DNA of 64,000 nucleotides from Bryobacterales bacterium (GCA_016721425.1 JADKID010000017.1:247102-311101); one strand, 5' to 3'. Counted from the first letter of the stretch, positions 34,284 through 43,842 are shown. The notes: generated by a model not told the origin, from the sequence alone. Translations and numbers: made by a program.

Positions 34284-34518
34284 AGGCTGGCCCAACTTTC
34301 GCAGTGTTTTGTGCGGTTGGGCGAGTTATTCCAACTCGACTACGACTGGCTGTTGTACGACGTGACCAGCGCCTGGGTTGAAGGCGAGGCGGCGGGCAAC
34401 GCGCAAGCCTAGGGAGGCTACTTGCGCGATCACCAGCCGGACTGCAAGCAAGTCAGTATCGCGCTGGTTGTGAATCGGGGCGGCATGCTGTTGGGAAGAA
34501 TGGTTGACGCCGGACAGC
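34284..34518 (+). pseudogene. IS1634-type transposase fragment
   Basis: An in-frame stretch reads LFQLDYDWLLYDVTSAWVEG, then EAAGNAQA, a TAG stop at 34410-34412, then GGYLRDHQPDCKQVSIALVV and a Gly-rich stretch. This matches the conserved LLYDVTSTYFEG...GYSRDHRPDCKQV core of IS1634/IS4-group DDE transposases. Only about 75 codons remain; the ends of the element and the rest of the catalytic domain are not seen. It marks an old insertion at the right edge of the glycan island, next to the duplicated WxxGxW pseudogene. Confidence 0.8.
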
Positions 34519-34605
34519 CCCGGCGGGCCGCGGCCTTGCTACTGGCCTGCGACCATACTCGGCCACTTGGCGTTATATGGTCGCGCCACACCGGCGAGTC
34601 GTCTG

Positions 34606-34978
34606 TCAGCGGTTGCCTTTTCCGCGATTGCGCTTGCCGTTGTTGCCGTTGTCGCGGTCGTAGTCCCGGTTCTTCCTGTCCTTGTCCCAGCGATGATTGT
34701 GCTCGAACTGGCGGTCACCGCCCGGCCAATACCCGTGGTGGAACTATTGGGATTCATCGCGAGGGGGGAGGAGGCCGGCTGTCGTAGCCACCGCGTCAAA
34801 CATAGCGGTTCTTCGAGAGATACCAGTAGCTATGCACCCAGGCGTAGCCGGGGCCGGGCGGGCTGGGGCGGACCCGCATGACGCGGGGCGCGGGCGGAGC
34901 GCCGATCCGGATCCCGATCGAGAACTGGCCGAATAGTGAGCATCCCGTTAACAGCATCACGCTCAGCCGTTTCTTCAT
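34606..34978 (-). pseudogene. Broken second copy of the WxxGxW secreted protein
   Basis: The N-terminal 60 codons closely match the intact gene at 18767-19165 (SLFGQFSIGIRIGAPPAPRV and the following proline-rich stretch). A stop replaces the Trp after NRYV, and a small deletion and frame change follow. The Arg/Asp/Asn-rich tail is still readable in a shifted frame down to a TGA at 34606. DNA both before and after the gene also matches the first locus, so a segment of roughly 450-480 bp was duplicated and this copy has decayed. Confidence 0.8.
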
Positions 34979-35389
34979 GGTCTGTGGTTACCTCTCATCC
35001 AAACAGAGAGCAGGTACGTGGCCGAGCGGCTTGAACCAAGCCTTTTGATTTCCTGCCACTGGCATCGGGACACGCGGTACTGGGTGGGGGCTGCGACCCG
35101 ATTTTCAGGCCTTACAGGACCAAGTGGTGCAGATCGCCCGGTATACTCTTCCGCCGCCTCAGTAATAAGTGACGGGAATCTCGGAGATTCTCCCACTGTG
35201 CCTCCGCCGATGAAGTTAGGTAGAGTTGCTACGCGGGCTGTAAGCAGTTGTCCGGACAGGAGATAGAGCGTTCATGGGCTTTTCGGGGGCTCCCCCTGTC
35301 CGTTTCACCCATCTGAGTGGCCCCTCAACTGCTGGGAATTTCCGCAGAAGAGGACCGTAACTTCGAGTATTGCCAGAGATCAATTCGCC
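34979..35389. other. Intergenic stretch, mostly unassigned
   Basis: 411 bp. The first 30-60 bp match the leader of the intact WxxGxW gene. The rest shows no open frame with a motif and no clear promoter or terminator. Confidence 0.45.
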
Positions 35390-35617
35390 ATGGCCATCAC
35401 TCCCATCTCCCTTGTTGGCGGCCGACAGGCTTTGAAGCCGTTGGATTCCGCTGCGGCTAGCCCGCTGGCCCTGTCTGACGAATTGCGGTACCGGGTTCTG
35501 GACGCCTCGGCGGCGAGGGACAAGCGTTCCGGGCGTGGAGTGATTTGGGCTCTGGCAAGCTGGTCGATCGCGTTCTTCCTGATCCTGGCTTGGGCGATTT
35601 CGAAATTCGCGACGTAG
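35390..35617 (+). CDS. Small single-span membrane protein (hypothetical)
   Basis: A 75 aa frame with a polar N-terminal half and one strong transmembrane helix at the C terminus (GVIWALASWSIAFFLILAWA), typical of small tail-anchored or regulatory membrane proteins. No family is recognised and the ribosome site is weak. An overlapping minus-strand frame (35216-35698) is Arg/Ser/Pro-rich and less protein-like. The call rests only on the well-formed helix and could be wrong. Confidence 0.4.
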   Translation: MAITPISLVGGRQALKPLDSAAASPLALSDELRYRVLDASAARDKRSGRGVIWALASWSIAFFLILAWAISKFAT

Positions 35618-35701
35618 GCCGCTCCCTGAATGTAGAAGCCTTGGCTTCGCCTCCGGCTCGATTCCGCGTCGCGCTGGTAATTCAACCGCTGGCAGCAATC
35701 G

Positions 35702-36289
35702 TCAGCAGGGTCTATCCAGGCCCCGTGCGCGGCGGCGCAACCGCGCGGCGGCCAGTAGTGCCACCGCCGCGAAAGCTCCGGTCCAGGCCGGCTCCGGAAC
35801 TAGCGTGGGGCCCGCCGACGTGACATTCACGCCGAATTGCGCGTTGATCATTTGCGTATCGATGAAGCAGGAACCGCAACCGTTGGGGTCGGCGGAGTAG
35901 CGGCTGAAGATCAGAAGAAATAGACCGCCATTGCCATCGCCAGGGGCGGCGCCGGGATCGATGAAGTACTCGCCGAAGCCCGTGCCTGCCTGCGGGTCAT
36001 ATGCCTGGATCCAAGCTGCGCCGCCGGGCGGCAGAACTCCGCTGTTGGGTCCGCCGGCCAGGCTAATCCAATCCGAAAAGAAGCCCAGGCCCGGATTGGT
36101 CTCCGTATCAACCAACGCGGAGGATACCGAGATGTAATAGACGGTATCCGGCGTCAAGGTGAACCCCCAGCCGGCGGCTTGGCCGGGCGTGCCCGAAATG
36201 GTCACCGGGTCCAGGGTGAGGACGACGTTGGCCCACGCCGCCGGTGTGGACAGGAGCGCGAACGCTATCAGGAGCAGGTGTTTGTGCAT
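35702..36289 (-). CDS. PEP-CTERM sorted exported protein
   Basis: A 195 aa protein with a signal peptide (about 1-20, cleavage after WAN or thereabouts) and a beta-rich body. It ends with the PEP-CTERM sorting signal VPEPAWTGAFAAVALLAAARLRRRARG: the VPEP motif, a hydrophobic helix and a basic tail. Such proteins are processed by exosortase and attached to or released at the cell surface, often with exopolysaccharide. AAGGAA lies about 9 nt before the ATG at 36289, which is preferred over the open upstream frame. It lies 16 bp downstream of the large PI-PLC gene on the same strand. No exosortase is in the window. Confidence 0.8.
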   Translation of the reverse strand: MHKHLLLIAFALLSTPAAWANVVLTLDPVTISGTPGQAAGWGFTLTPDTVYYISVSSALVDTETNPGLGFFSDWISLAGGPNSGVLPPGGAAWIQAYDPQAGTGFGEYFIDPGAAPGDGNGGLFLLIFSRYSADPNGCGSCFIDTQMINAQFGVNVTSAGPTLVPEPAWTGAFAAVALLAAARLRRRARGLDRPC

Positions 36290-36305
36290 GAAATAGATTC
36301 CTTGC

Positions 36306-39300
36306 TTACCGGAAGACGGCCATGGTGGTGGAGCCGCGGTAGCCGCTGGCGTCCCCGAAGGTGACCGTGAACTGAATGCGCGTCGCGGTGGCAGGCCAGA
36401 CAAAACTGATGGCGCCCCGGGCGTTGGCGCCCGGCAGGATGTTGCCGAGATTCACCGTCTGCGTGACCGGCGTGACGGCGCCGGTTCCGGCCAGCACCCG
36501 GATACCGGAGACGCTGATAATGCGGGCGTTGGTGGCAGGCAGAGTACCGCGATTCAGCAACTGGATCTGCACTTGGACGGGAGAAGCGGCGCGCTGCACG
36601 GCGCCCGCGATGGCCACCAGCGACGGCGCCCCCACGGCGAACTGCGCCGCCAGAGAGACCGGCCGGTCCACGGTGACGACCTGCGGATTGGCAAGCCCGG
36701 TGAGGTCGCCGCGGAAGCCTGTGAAGACGTGAGAGCTGGCCGGATTGGCCGCAACGCTCACCCTGGCGCCGCTGCGGTAGAACCCTTGCTCCGGGAGGGG
36801 CGTGAGCCCGATGGAACCGCCGTTCAGCGGCGAAACCAGCGCACTCAAGGGATAAGCAAGGTCAAATGTGGCGACCCAACTCTGCGCCGCGGAGGAAGGC
36901 GCAATCACCTCGCGAGTGACGGTTCCGGCGTCGTTCCAACGGGCGAAGAGGTAGCTCCCCAGATTGGTGTTGGCCAGCACGGGCACCGAGATGGTGTGGC
37001 GGGTGCCGGGCGCCCAGGCGAACGTCTGCTGGCTCGTGAAGGGTGCACCGTCTACCGTGAACGGAATGCCATCCGGGGTGGCACCGACAATGGCCGGCGG
37101 AACCACCTGCAACCGCACAGGCAACGGCACGCGGCGGGCGGCGTAGGGGGAATCGGCATCGACACTGCCGATGTACTGGCCGAGGTGCAGTGTGCGCGGA
37201 TCGGCGGTGATCAGTGATTGATCCACTTTGATCCACGGCCCACTGCCCACACGGAACTCGAGCGGCACGGAGACGCCATTGATCATGCCAGTGACCGTGC
37301 CGGAAACCGGCTGAGTGGTGGCGAGGAATTCGAGAGCGGCGGAGGATAGTCGCAACTCTCCAGTGGCACGGAGTTCCACCGGCACGGTGACAGCCGCATG
37401 GAGCCCATCGGAGATGCGTACCTGCGCGCTGTAGACGCCTGGCGCGAGGTTTCTGGCCGAGGCGGCATAGAGCAGCGTGACCTGGGTGCCCGCTCCGCCT
37501 CCTGTCAGCCAGCACGGGGTCACGCCGGCACTGCAAGCAGTGGTCACGGTCAGCGGGCGGTTCTGCGGGTTGACCACGGTGATGATCCCGGCCGATGCTG
37601 GCAGCGCCGCCGACGTATCGAGTTTGCGGGAGAACGACGTAGGCGAAGGGTTCAGGAAAGACCCCACATTGAGAGTGAGGGGAGTGCTGAACACCGGCGA
37701 TTCGATCTGACCGCCGGAGTAGTAGGCCGCCAGAGAATAGCTGCCCGGCGGCAGGCTGACGCTGGCGGTGGCCGAGGCGGTGATGAAGCCGCCCCCTGGC
37801 GCCAGGAAGCCTGTTGGGTTGATTGGCGTGGTGACCCGCCCGGCGCCCGGAGCGCCCTCCGCGCTGGTCTGGAGGCGGCGAAGCTCCACCTTGCCCGTGA
37901 AGGGGATGATCGATGCCTGAGCGCGATTCACCACCATCGACAACTCGGCCGCTTTGCCTTCCGTCGCCGTGCACACCGAGTTCTGGCAGAGGGCCCCACC
38001 GGCCACCAGTTGAGTGTTGCCGCGAGCGAAGAGGTTCACGTTGAGAATCACCTGGCTGATGACGCTGTTGTTGCCCTGAACGTTGTTGCCCAGATCTGAA
38101 TGGACGTACAGCAGCTTGTTGTTATAGATGCCCGCATTCAGGTTGGCGCTCCCGCCGGGGGCCAGCGCAACGGTGATGGTGGCGGTCCCGGTTTCGCTGA
38201 ACTGAATGGCGCCCGGGTTTTGAATGAGGATGGGCGAGATGCCGGATGCCACCAGCGCCGGCGCGGCCACGGTGGAGTTCGGCGGCCCGAAGATCGTTAG
38301 TGTCTGCGGCGCCGGCGTTGTGCCGTTGGGGACGTCGAGCGTGAAACTCACGTCGGAATCGGAGAGAGCCAGCAGGTTGCCGTGCGTGCTGACATAGTTC
38401 AGCCACACGCCGCCATTGCCGTAGATGGCGCCGGTGTACCAATCCACGGTGTGGTATTCGTTGCGGAGCAGTTCGTTTTCCTGCGCGGTAGCAGGCGCGT
38501 AGAAATTCATGCCGTACTCGGATTCGCAGAGGAATTGACCACCGTAGAACCAACCCGCGCCGCGTGTGATCTTGACCTTGCCCGCTCCGGTGTTATACCG
38601 CCGCGGCCAGTCCCATATTTTGCTCACACAGGCGTAGTGGTGGGTGGCAGGGGCCTGGTCCGAGGACCAGCGGCCATTGGCTTTGACGATCGCCGGCCCG
38701 TTGCGGCCGTAGTCCTTCTCGTCGAAGCTCCAGATCGACGCTTCGCGGCGCAGGTCCTCGCCCTGGTCGGGCTGGGGTCCCTTTGCCGGCAGGATGCTCA
38801 GGCTCTGAGCGAGAAGAAAATCCACACTGATGATGGAAACTCCGCAGCGCGTGGCGCTTCTCACCTCCGCGGCATTCAGGAACTCTACTGGCGGGAACAT
38901 CGTGACCGAGGCGCTGCGATCCTCGCCGGTGGTGTAGAAGAGGCCCGGCCTGGTCCCGGAGTTGATCGTCCACATGGGGGCCGCGCCGTCCGTACAGTTC
39001 GGGAACGTAGCCGCGAAGTTGGACCCCACGCCCCAGGTGAAATTGTCGGGGTCGGTCACAGTGCCTGCGTGAAAGGACAAAGGGTTGCCGTTGACGTCCC
39101 GGAATGCACGCGAAGCCAGGATCAGCAGTTGCTTGTTCTGGTCCTTGCGGAGTTCGTCCATCGTCGGCCATGGAAACCTAGTCGTGCTTTCGGTCCGCCC
39201 CTTATCGTCGGGCGTGTAGATCCGCTCCCTTCCTACGTACTCAAGCAGTGGAGCGGCCAGCAGGTCCCCCATTTTGCTTCCCGACCCGTAGGCACTCACG

Positions 39301-40016
39301 TCGAATTGGTCGTTGTGCAGCAACAGAATCACGAGTTCGCCGGGATGACGCTCCAACCAGTCCGCCAACTCGCGGATGGCGTAGGCGTAGAGGCGTCCGG
39401 GACTGATGGCGAACTCCAGCGAGAACAGCGGCGAGAGTGCGGCACACGACGGCACCCAGGACGTATGGCACACGCGCATGTTGTCGAAGTAGAAATAGGG
39501 GTCGATCCGGACAATGCGGGACCCGGCCTCCAACTGGTCGTACAGCGACAGGTTCTGATCGGTGGAGAATATACTGTTGAAGCCGCTGTTGTACGACGAG
39601 TAAGAGTTGTGGGTCCCAAACGTAGTGACGTAGTTGACCGGCACCTTTGCCCCAATGTTGTTGCGCTGCTCGGACATCGCCCAGGTGACCCAGTTGGGGC
39701 CCTGTTTGGAAATCGTGTCCCGGCTGCTGCTCACGCACTTGTTGTGGATATTGACGTAGAGCCCGAAATCGCACTGCGTGGAAAAGCCGAAGTAAATGTT
39801 GTACGCCTCGTTGTCGAAGGGATGGCAGGGCCGCGCGTTGAGATAGCCGCAATCCGGCACGCGGGTTGTGACATCGGCAACCGCGACCGGCGCACACACA
39901 ATCACCAGAAGGAGGTATGCGGCGGCCGTCATGCACACGCGGCCTAGGCGAATCGGCCAAGAGCCGGGGAACGCCGGGACAACACCCTGTCCCCCCGTGA
40001 GGAAATCGCGGTCCAT
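36306..40016 (-). CDS. Very large secreted PI-PLC X-domain-like protein with Ig-like repeats
   Basis: A 1236 aa exported protein. It has a signal/hydrophobic segment (about 25-47), a PI-PLC X-like TIM barrel (about 120-480), and then about 700 residues of beta-sandwich repeats, some BACON/Ig-like (ending with TFGDASGYRGSTTMAVFR). The two catalytic His of PI-PLC are likely His136 (TFGTHNSYSSYN) and His184 (MRVCHTSW). It may cleave glycerophosphodiester or phosphoinositide-type lipids outside the cell. The ATG at 40016 has GGGAG 8 nt upstream. An ECF sigma gene lies 106 bp upstream on the same strand, and the PEP-CTERM gene follows. The Ig-like part may mediate binding. Confidence 0.78.
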   Translation of the reverse strand: MDRDFLTGGQGVVPAFPGSWPIRLGRVCMTAAAYLLLVIVCAPVAVADVTTRVPDCGYLNARPCHPFDNEAYNIYFGFSTQCDFGLYVNIHNKCVSSSRDTISKQGPNWVTWAMSEQRNNIGAKVPVNYVTTFGTHNSYSSYNSGFNSIFSTDQNLSLYDQLEAGSRIVRIDPYFYFDNMRVCHTSWVPSCAALSPLFSLEFAISPGRLYAYAIRELADWLERHPGELVILLLHNDQFDVSAYGSGSKMGDLLAAPLLEYVGRERIYTPDDKGRTESTTRFPWPTMDELRKDQNKQLLILASRAFRDVNGNPLSFHAGTVTDPDNFTWGVGSNFAATFPNCTDGAAPMWTINSGTRPGLFYTTGEDRSASVTMFPPVEFLNAAEVRSATRCGVSIISVDFLLAQSLSILPAKGPQPDQGEDLRREASIWSFDEKDYGRNGPAIVKANGRWSSDQAPATHHYACVSKIWDWPRRYNTGAGKVKITRGAGWFYGGQFLCESEYGMNFYAPATAQENELLRNEYHTVDWYTGAIYGNGGVWLNYVSTHGNLLALSDSDVSFTLDVPNGTTPAPQTLTIFGPPNSTVAAPALVASGISPILIQNPGAIQFSETGTATITVALAPGGSANLNAGIYNNKLLYVHSDLGNNVQGNNSVISQVILNVNLFARGNTQLVAGGALCQNSVCTATEGKAAELSMVVNRAQASIIPFTGKVELRRLQTSAEGAPGAGRVTTPINPTGFLAPGGGFITASATASVSLPPGSYSLAAYYSGGQIESPVFSTPLTLNVGSFLNPSPTSFSRKLDTSAALPASAGIITVVNPQNRPLTVTTACSAGVTPCWLTGGGAGTQVTLLYAASARNLAPGVYSAQVRISDGLHAAVTVPVELRATGELRLSSAALEFLATTQPVSGTVTGMINGVSVPLEFRVGSGPWIKVDQSLITADPRTLHLGQYIGSVDADSPYAARRVPLPVRLQVVPPAIVGATPDGIPFTVDGAPFTSQQTFAWAPGTRHTISVPVLANTNLGSYLFARWNDAGTVTREVIAPSSAAQSWVATFDLAYPLSALVSPLNGGSIGLTPLPEQGFYRSGARVSVAANPASSHVFTGFRGDLTGLANPQVVTVDRPVSLAAQFAVGAPSLVAIAGAVQRAASPVQVQIQLLNRGTLPATNARIISVSGIRVLAGTGAVTPVTQTVNLGNILPGANARGAISFVWPATATRIQFTVTFGDASGYRGSTTMAVFR

Positions 40017-40122
40017 GTATAGGTCTCCCAGTGTGTGCAGCAACTGCGCGGGCCGCACTTGGCGGTATCTGTTAGGAATGGGAGGCCAGTGGCGCTTTTC
40101 GTGCCATCGATCAGCAGTTTTT

Positions 40123-40698
40123 TTACTGCGTGCCCTGCATATGGCTGGCAAGCCAGACGCGAGCGAACGCCCAGCGGCGGGAAACGGTGCGAAGCGGGAT
40201 GTCCAATTGAGCCGAGATCTCTTCGAGCGTCAGGCCCTCCAGGACCTTTAGCTCCACCACCGCGCGGAATTCCGGGTCGAGCCTTTCCAGGCCCAACAGG
40301 AGATCCTCCACCACGGCCAGGTCTTCGGCGCCGTCGCCAGGGACCTCGATGCTCTCACCCAATTCCGTCATCTCGACACGCCGTGCCAACGGGCGCGCAT
40401 GGTGGATGAGCAAGCGCCGCATCATATGCGCAGCCAGGCCAAAGAAGGCCCGGCGGTCATCTTCGGCTGAGTTCCCGTCCTTGCGGAGCGCCTTCACCTT
40501 GAGCAGTTCCAGGTACAACTGGTTGACCAGCACGGTGGGCTGCCAGGTGTGTTGCTTACGTTCGCCGGACATCTGGGCGCGGGCCAACCGCCGCAGTTCC
40601 GGATAGAAGAGCACCACCAGTTGCCCGGCGGCCTCTTTGCTGCCGGAGCGCAACTGATCCATCAGCACCTTCACGTCGGCGGACGCGCCTTGCATCAT
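40123..40698 (-). CDS. ECF-type sigma factor (PF07638 style)
   Basis: A 191 aa sigma factor. Region 2 is YPELRRLARAQMSGERKQHT through LVNQLYLELLK and FFGLAAHMMRRLLIHHARP, the arrangement typical of the ECF subfamily abundant in Acidobacteria and Planctomycetes. Region 4 is LEEISAQLDIPLRTVSRRWA. No anti-sigma gene is adjacent. Instead a Ser/Thr kinase diverges from it across about 90 bp, a pairing in which phosphorylation can activate the sigma factor. The PLC and PEP-CTERM genes follow on the same strand and are possible targets, but this is inference. Confidence 0.85.
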   Translation of the reverse strand: MMQGASADVKVLMDQLRSGSKEAAGQLVVLFYPELRRLARAQMSGERKQHTWQPTVLVNQLYLELLKVKALRKDGNSAEDDRRAFFGLAAHMMRRLLIHHARPLARRVEMTELGESIEVPGDGAEDLAVVEDLLLGLERLDPEFRAVVELKVLEGLTLEEISAQLDIPLRTVSRRWAFARVWLASHMQGTQ

Positions 40699-40758
40699 GC
40701 GGATCGGGAGACCTCACGCATCATTATCGCTGCTTGGCGAACCGCTTTCGCACTAGCG

Positions 40759-40790
40759 TATAATCGAGAGCCTCTGGGAGCACCGCAATC
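40759..40790 (+). promoter_or_regulatory. Probable kinase promoter -10, ribosome site and ATC start
   Basis: TATAAT is at 40759-40764, with TTGGCG at 40734-40739 as a weak -35 (19-bp spacer). About 10 nt further is GGGAG (40776-40780), and 7 nt after it an in-frame ATC (40788). This fits a short leader and an ATC start for the kinase. The first standard start, TTG at 40875, would leave more than 100 nt of open in-frame leader. Confidence 0.45.
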
Positions 40791-43637
40791 GACCCGCAAG
40801 CCATACCTGCGCCTTCCGGGCGCGACTCGACGTTCTGGCTCGCCGCCTATCGTCTTTTCGAGCGCGCGCTGGACTTGACGGCCGGCGAGCGGGAGAGCTT
40901 TCTGCGGCGCGAGACCGCCGGCGATGCGGCGTTGCTGGCCGTTGTGCAGGATCTGTTGAACGATCTTTCGGAGGAGACCCTCGAAGATACCGCCATTGAG
41001 GAAGACTCCAGAGTGGGCCGGCGGATTGGCCGCTACGAGATCACGGCGAAGCTCGGATCGGGTGGCATGGGGCAGGTGTATGCGGCGCGCGACGTGGAGT
41101 TGGGCCGCATGGTGGCTCTGAAGTTCCTGGAAGCGGGCGCCCGCGGTGCGCACGGGCCTGCGGAACGGCTCATCCGGGAAGCCAAAGCCGCCTCCGCGCT
41201 GAACCACACGCATATTGTGACGATCTTCGATGTGGTCCGCACCGATACCGATGTCGCCCTGGCGATGGAGCTGGTGGAGGGTCAATCCCTGCGCGAGAAG
41301 TGCCGTAGCCCCCAACCGGTGGAGCAAGTGATCCGGTGGGGCCGCGAGATCGCGCAGGCGCTGGCCGCCACACATGCGCGCGGAATCGTGCATCGGGACA
41401 TCAAGCCGGAAAACATCATGGTGCGCCTTGATGGACACAGTAAGGTCGTCGACTTTGGCCTGGCGCGATCCACTCCGCTGGCGGGCGCCAACTCCCTCGC
41501 ATCGGCGTCCAGTTTTATAGGCGTTATGGCGGGGACTCTCAAATACATGTCCCCGGAGCAGACTCAAGGGAATGCGCCTGTAGCCGCCAGCGACATCTTC
41601 TCACTGGGCGCCGTTCTTTTCGAGCTACTGTGCGGCCGCGGTCCGTTCGACGCCGCCACGCCGCTGGACACCGCGCACGCCATCGCGCATGCCGAGCCGG
41701 CAGATCCCGAGATGTTCCGGCCGGAGATCCCGCTGGCGCTGAGCGCGGTGTTGCTGTCCATGCTGGCGAAGGATCCAGCGGAGCGGCCCACGGCGTTGCA
41801 GGTGGACCAGCGCCTGGCCGCCATTTCCGTGGGCGCTCGAGAAAGCCGGCCTGCGTCGCGCGTGCCCCTGGCGGCAGGAATCATCGCGTCCATCGCCGCC
41901 CTGGCGATCGCCGGAGCCCTGTGGTGGACACCCGGCCGCGGGGCGGCGGGTCCGCAGCCATTGAAGCTGGTTCCCATCGCCAACATGCCCGAGAGCAGAG
42001 TCACCGCCGCCGCGGTCTCGCCCGACGGGTCGATGCTGGCCTACGCGCCGGCGGATGGCCCCATCTCCATTCGCCGATTGCGCGACGCCGAGACTAACTC
42101 GATTCGTTCTCCGAAGGGACTGCGAGCCAGCCGCATCGCGTGGTTTGCCGATCAGCGGCATCTGCTGGTGAGTGGGATCGCGGAGCCGGAGAATCAGGCT
42201 GTGGTTTGGCTCGTTCCCATCGATGCGGCCGGTGGACCGCCGAAGCTCCTTTCGAAGGGCCGCGACGCTGCCCCCTCGCCCGACGGCGCCCATATCGCGC
42301 TCGTCAGCGCCGATGGGGGCCTGATTTGGGTGATCCAGCGCGACGGCACCGGCCAGAGGGCCGTACGGGCCGGTGGCGCCAATACTACCTATTCCTCGGT
42401 GGTCTGGTCTCCGGATAGCCGGCGGATTTCGTACATGATGTCTCAATCGTCCGCGGCATCGTCCAGCACTGATGCGGCGCTTACCTTTCAGACTGCCGAC
42501 AGGGACACGGGCCAAGTGGTGGCACACGTCGACAATCTGGCGATGTATGCGGGTACCGCCTTACCGGATGGCCGCATCCTTTGCCTGCCGTGGGCCTACC
42601 CGGCCAGCTCCCACGGCGGCAAATTGATGGAGATCCGCACGGATCCCAAGACCGGTGCCTATCTAGGCCATTCGAGCCGGCCGATGCCGTATATGTGGGA
42701 TGGCCTCTATACGAGCTTCTCCACTTCCCAGGACGGAAAGGTGATGGCCCTGCTTGCGGCCACGGCTTACGTCAACCTTAGCGTGGCGGAGCTGAAGTGG
42801 ACGCCAACGGGCAGCGTCTCCATCACGAAGATCAAGCGGCTGACCGATGTCCGGGCCGAGGACTATCCGCACTCGTGGACGCGCGACGGCAGAACGGTGC
42901 TCTTCGAATCCAACCGCAATGGCGACAGCTATCACCTGTTTCGGATTGGCCTCGATGCGCGGGAAGCGGAACCGCTGGCGCCACGGACGGCGCCCGCGGT
43001 CTGGCCGCACACTACGCCGGACGGAAGGTGGATTCTGTATCGCAGGCAGGCGCCAAACCGCAATGCAGAGCTGATGCGGATGCCGGTGGAAGGCGGCAAA
43101 CCGGAACGGATCGCGGTCAGCAACAACATCCCGCAGGAGTTCCGCTGCGGCTTGGCAGCCAATACCCGCTGCGTCGTGCGCTCCACGGAAGGCGATCAGT
43201 ATGTGTACCGCGAACTAGACCCGCTGCGGGGACCAGGCCGGGTTCTATCCCGCACCACCGTGACGCCGCAACTCTTCCTCGATTGGGACCTCTCCCCCGA
43301 TGGCAAAACCGTGGCGATTCCGAATCACGATTCCCGCACGGCACAAGTACGGCTGCTCTCCCTGGATGCGGAGTCCGGCGCCGACGAGCGCTTGCTGCGG
43401 ATGGAGGGCTTGCGGAACCTGAGTTCGGTGGCATGGCCGGCCGACGGGCGGGGCTTGTTCGTCTCAGCCACTACGCCCACCGGCGGAGTGCTGGTATACA
43501 GCGACCTGGCGGGCGCCACACGCAAGCTGCTGGAATCCGATAAGGCGACCTTCGTGGTCCCGTCGCCGGATGGCAAGCGTTTTGTATTTCCGGAACGAAT
43601 CCGGACCAGCAGCCTGCAGTGGCTGCAGGCGCCGTAG
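40788..43637 (+). CDS. Membrane Ser/Thr protein kinase with C-terminal beta-propeller
   Basis: A PknB-type kinase. Counting from the TTG at 40875 (920 aa), the kinase domain spans about 53-315, with the glycine loop GSGGMGQVY at 61-69, Lys83, HRDIKPEN (Asp175) and DFG at 193-195. One transmembrane helix is at about 331-351. A TolB/WD40-like propeller (about 370-920) would be outside the membrane and could sense a ligand. In-frame codons upstream read FWLAAYRLFERALDL, the usual N-terminal motif of acidobacterial kinases, so the true start is probably upstream, perhaps ATC at 40788. It diverges from an ECF sigma gene and probably works with it. Confidence 0.87.
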   Translation: MDPQAIPAPSGRDSTFWLAAYRLFERALDLTAGERESFLRRETAGDAALLAVVQDLLNDLSEETLEDTAIEEDSRVGRRIGRYEITAKLGSGGMGQVYAARDVELGRMVALKFLEAGARGAHGPAERLIREAKAASALNHTHIVTIFDVVRTDTDVALAMELVEGQSLREKCRSPQPVEQVIRWGREIAQALAATHARGIVHRDIKPENIMVRLDGHSKVVDFGLARSTPLAGANSLASASSFIGVMAGTLKYMSPEQTQGNAPVAASDIFSLGAVLFELLCGRGPFDAATPLDTAHAIAHAEPADPEMFRPEIPLALSAVLLSMLAKDPAERPTALQVDQRLAAISVGARESRPASRVPLAAGIIASIAALAIAGALWWTPGRGAAGPQPLKLVPIANMPESRVTAAAVSPDGSMLAYAPADGPISIRRLRDAETNSIRSPKGLRASRIAWFADQRHLLVSGIAEPENQAVVWLVPIDAAGGPPKLLSKGRDAAPSPDGAHIALVSADGGLIWVIQRDGTGQRAVRAGGANTTYSSVVWSPDSRRISYMMSQSSAASSSTDAALTFQTADRDTGQVVAHVDNLAMYAGTALPDGRILCLPWAYPASSHGGKLMEIRTDPKTGAYLGHSSRPMPYMWDGLYTSFSTSQDGKVMALLAATAYVNLSVAELKWTPTGSVSITKIKRLTDVRAEDYPHSWTRDGRTVLFESNRNGDSYHLFRIGLDAREAEPLAPRTAPAVWPHTTPDGRWILYRRQAPNRNAELMRMPVEGGKPERIAVSNNIPQEFRCGLAANTRCVVRSTEGDQYVYRELDPLRGPGRVLSRTTVTPQLFLDWDLSPDGKTVAIPNHDSRTAQVRLLSLDAESGADERLLRMEGLRNLSSVAWPADGRGLFVSATTPTGGVLVYSDLAGATRKLLESDKATFVVPSPDGKRFVFPERIRTSSLQWLQAP

Positions 43638-43842
43638 CTACAAACCGGCCTTGTGAAGAGAGCCCGGAGTGTGCGCGACGGTGGACGGGAACGAACGACT
43701 GCGGCGCAAATCACGCGGTTGCACCTGAACGCCCCGCTGGCATACATTCAGAACGATCTTCTGACTGGTGCTCCGTGGCGCAAGGGCTGGCTGCGCCGCT
43801 GACGCGGTGCAACTCGAAGTCCAAGTCCAGCTCTGGAGGCCC

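Noticed and set aside
38382..39947. 521-codon plus-strand frame opposite the PI-PLC gene
   Set aside because: No motif and antisense-like composition; the PI-PLC reading has a signal peptide and catalytic His.
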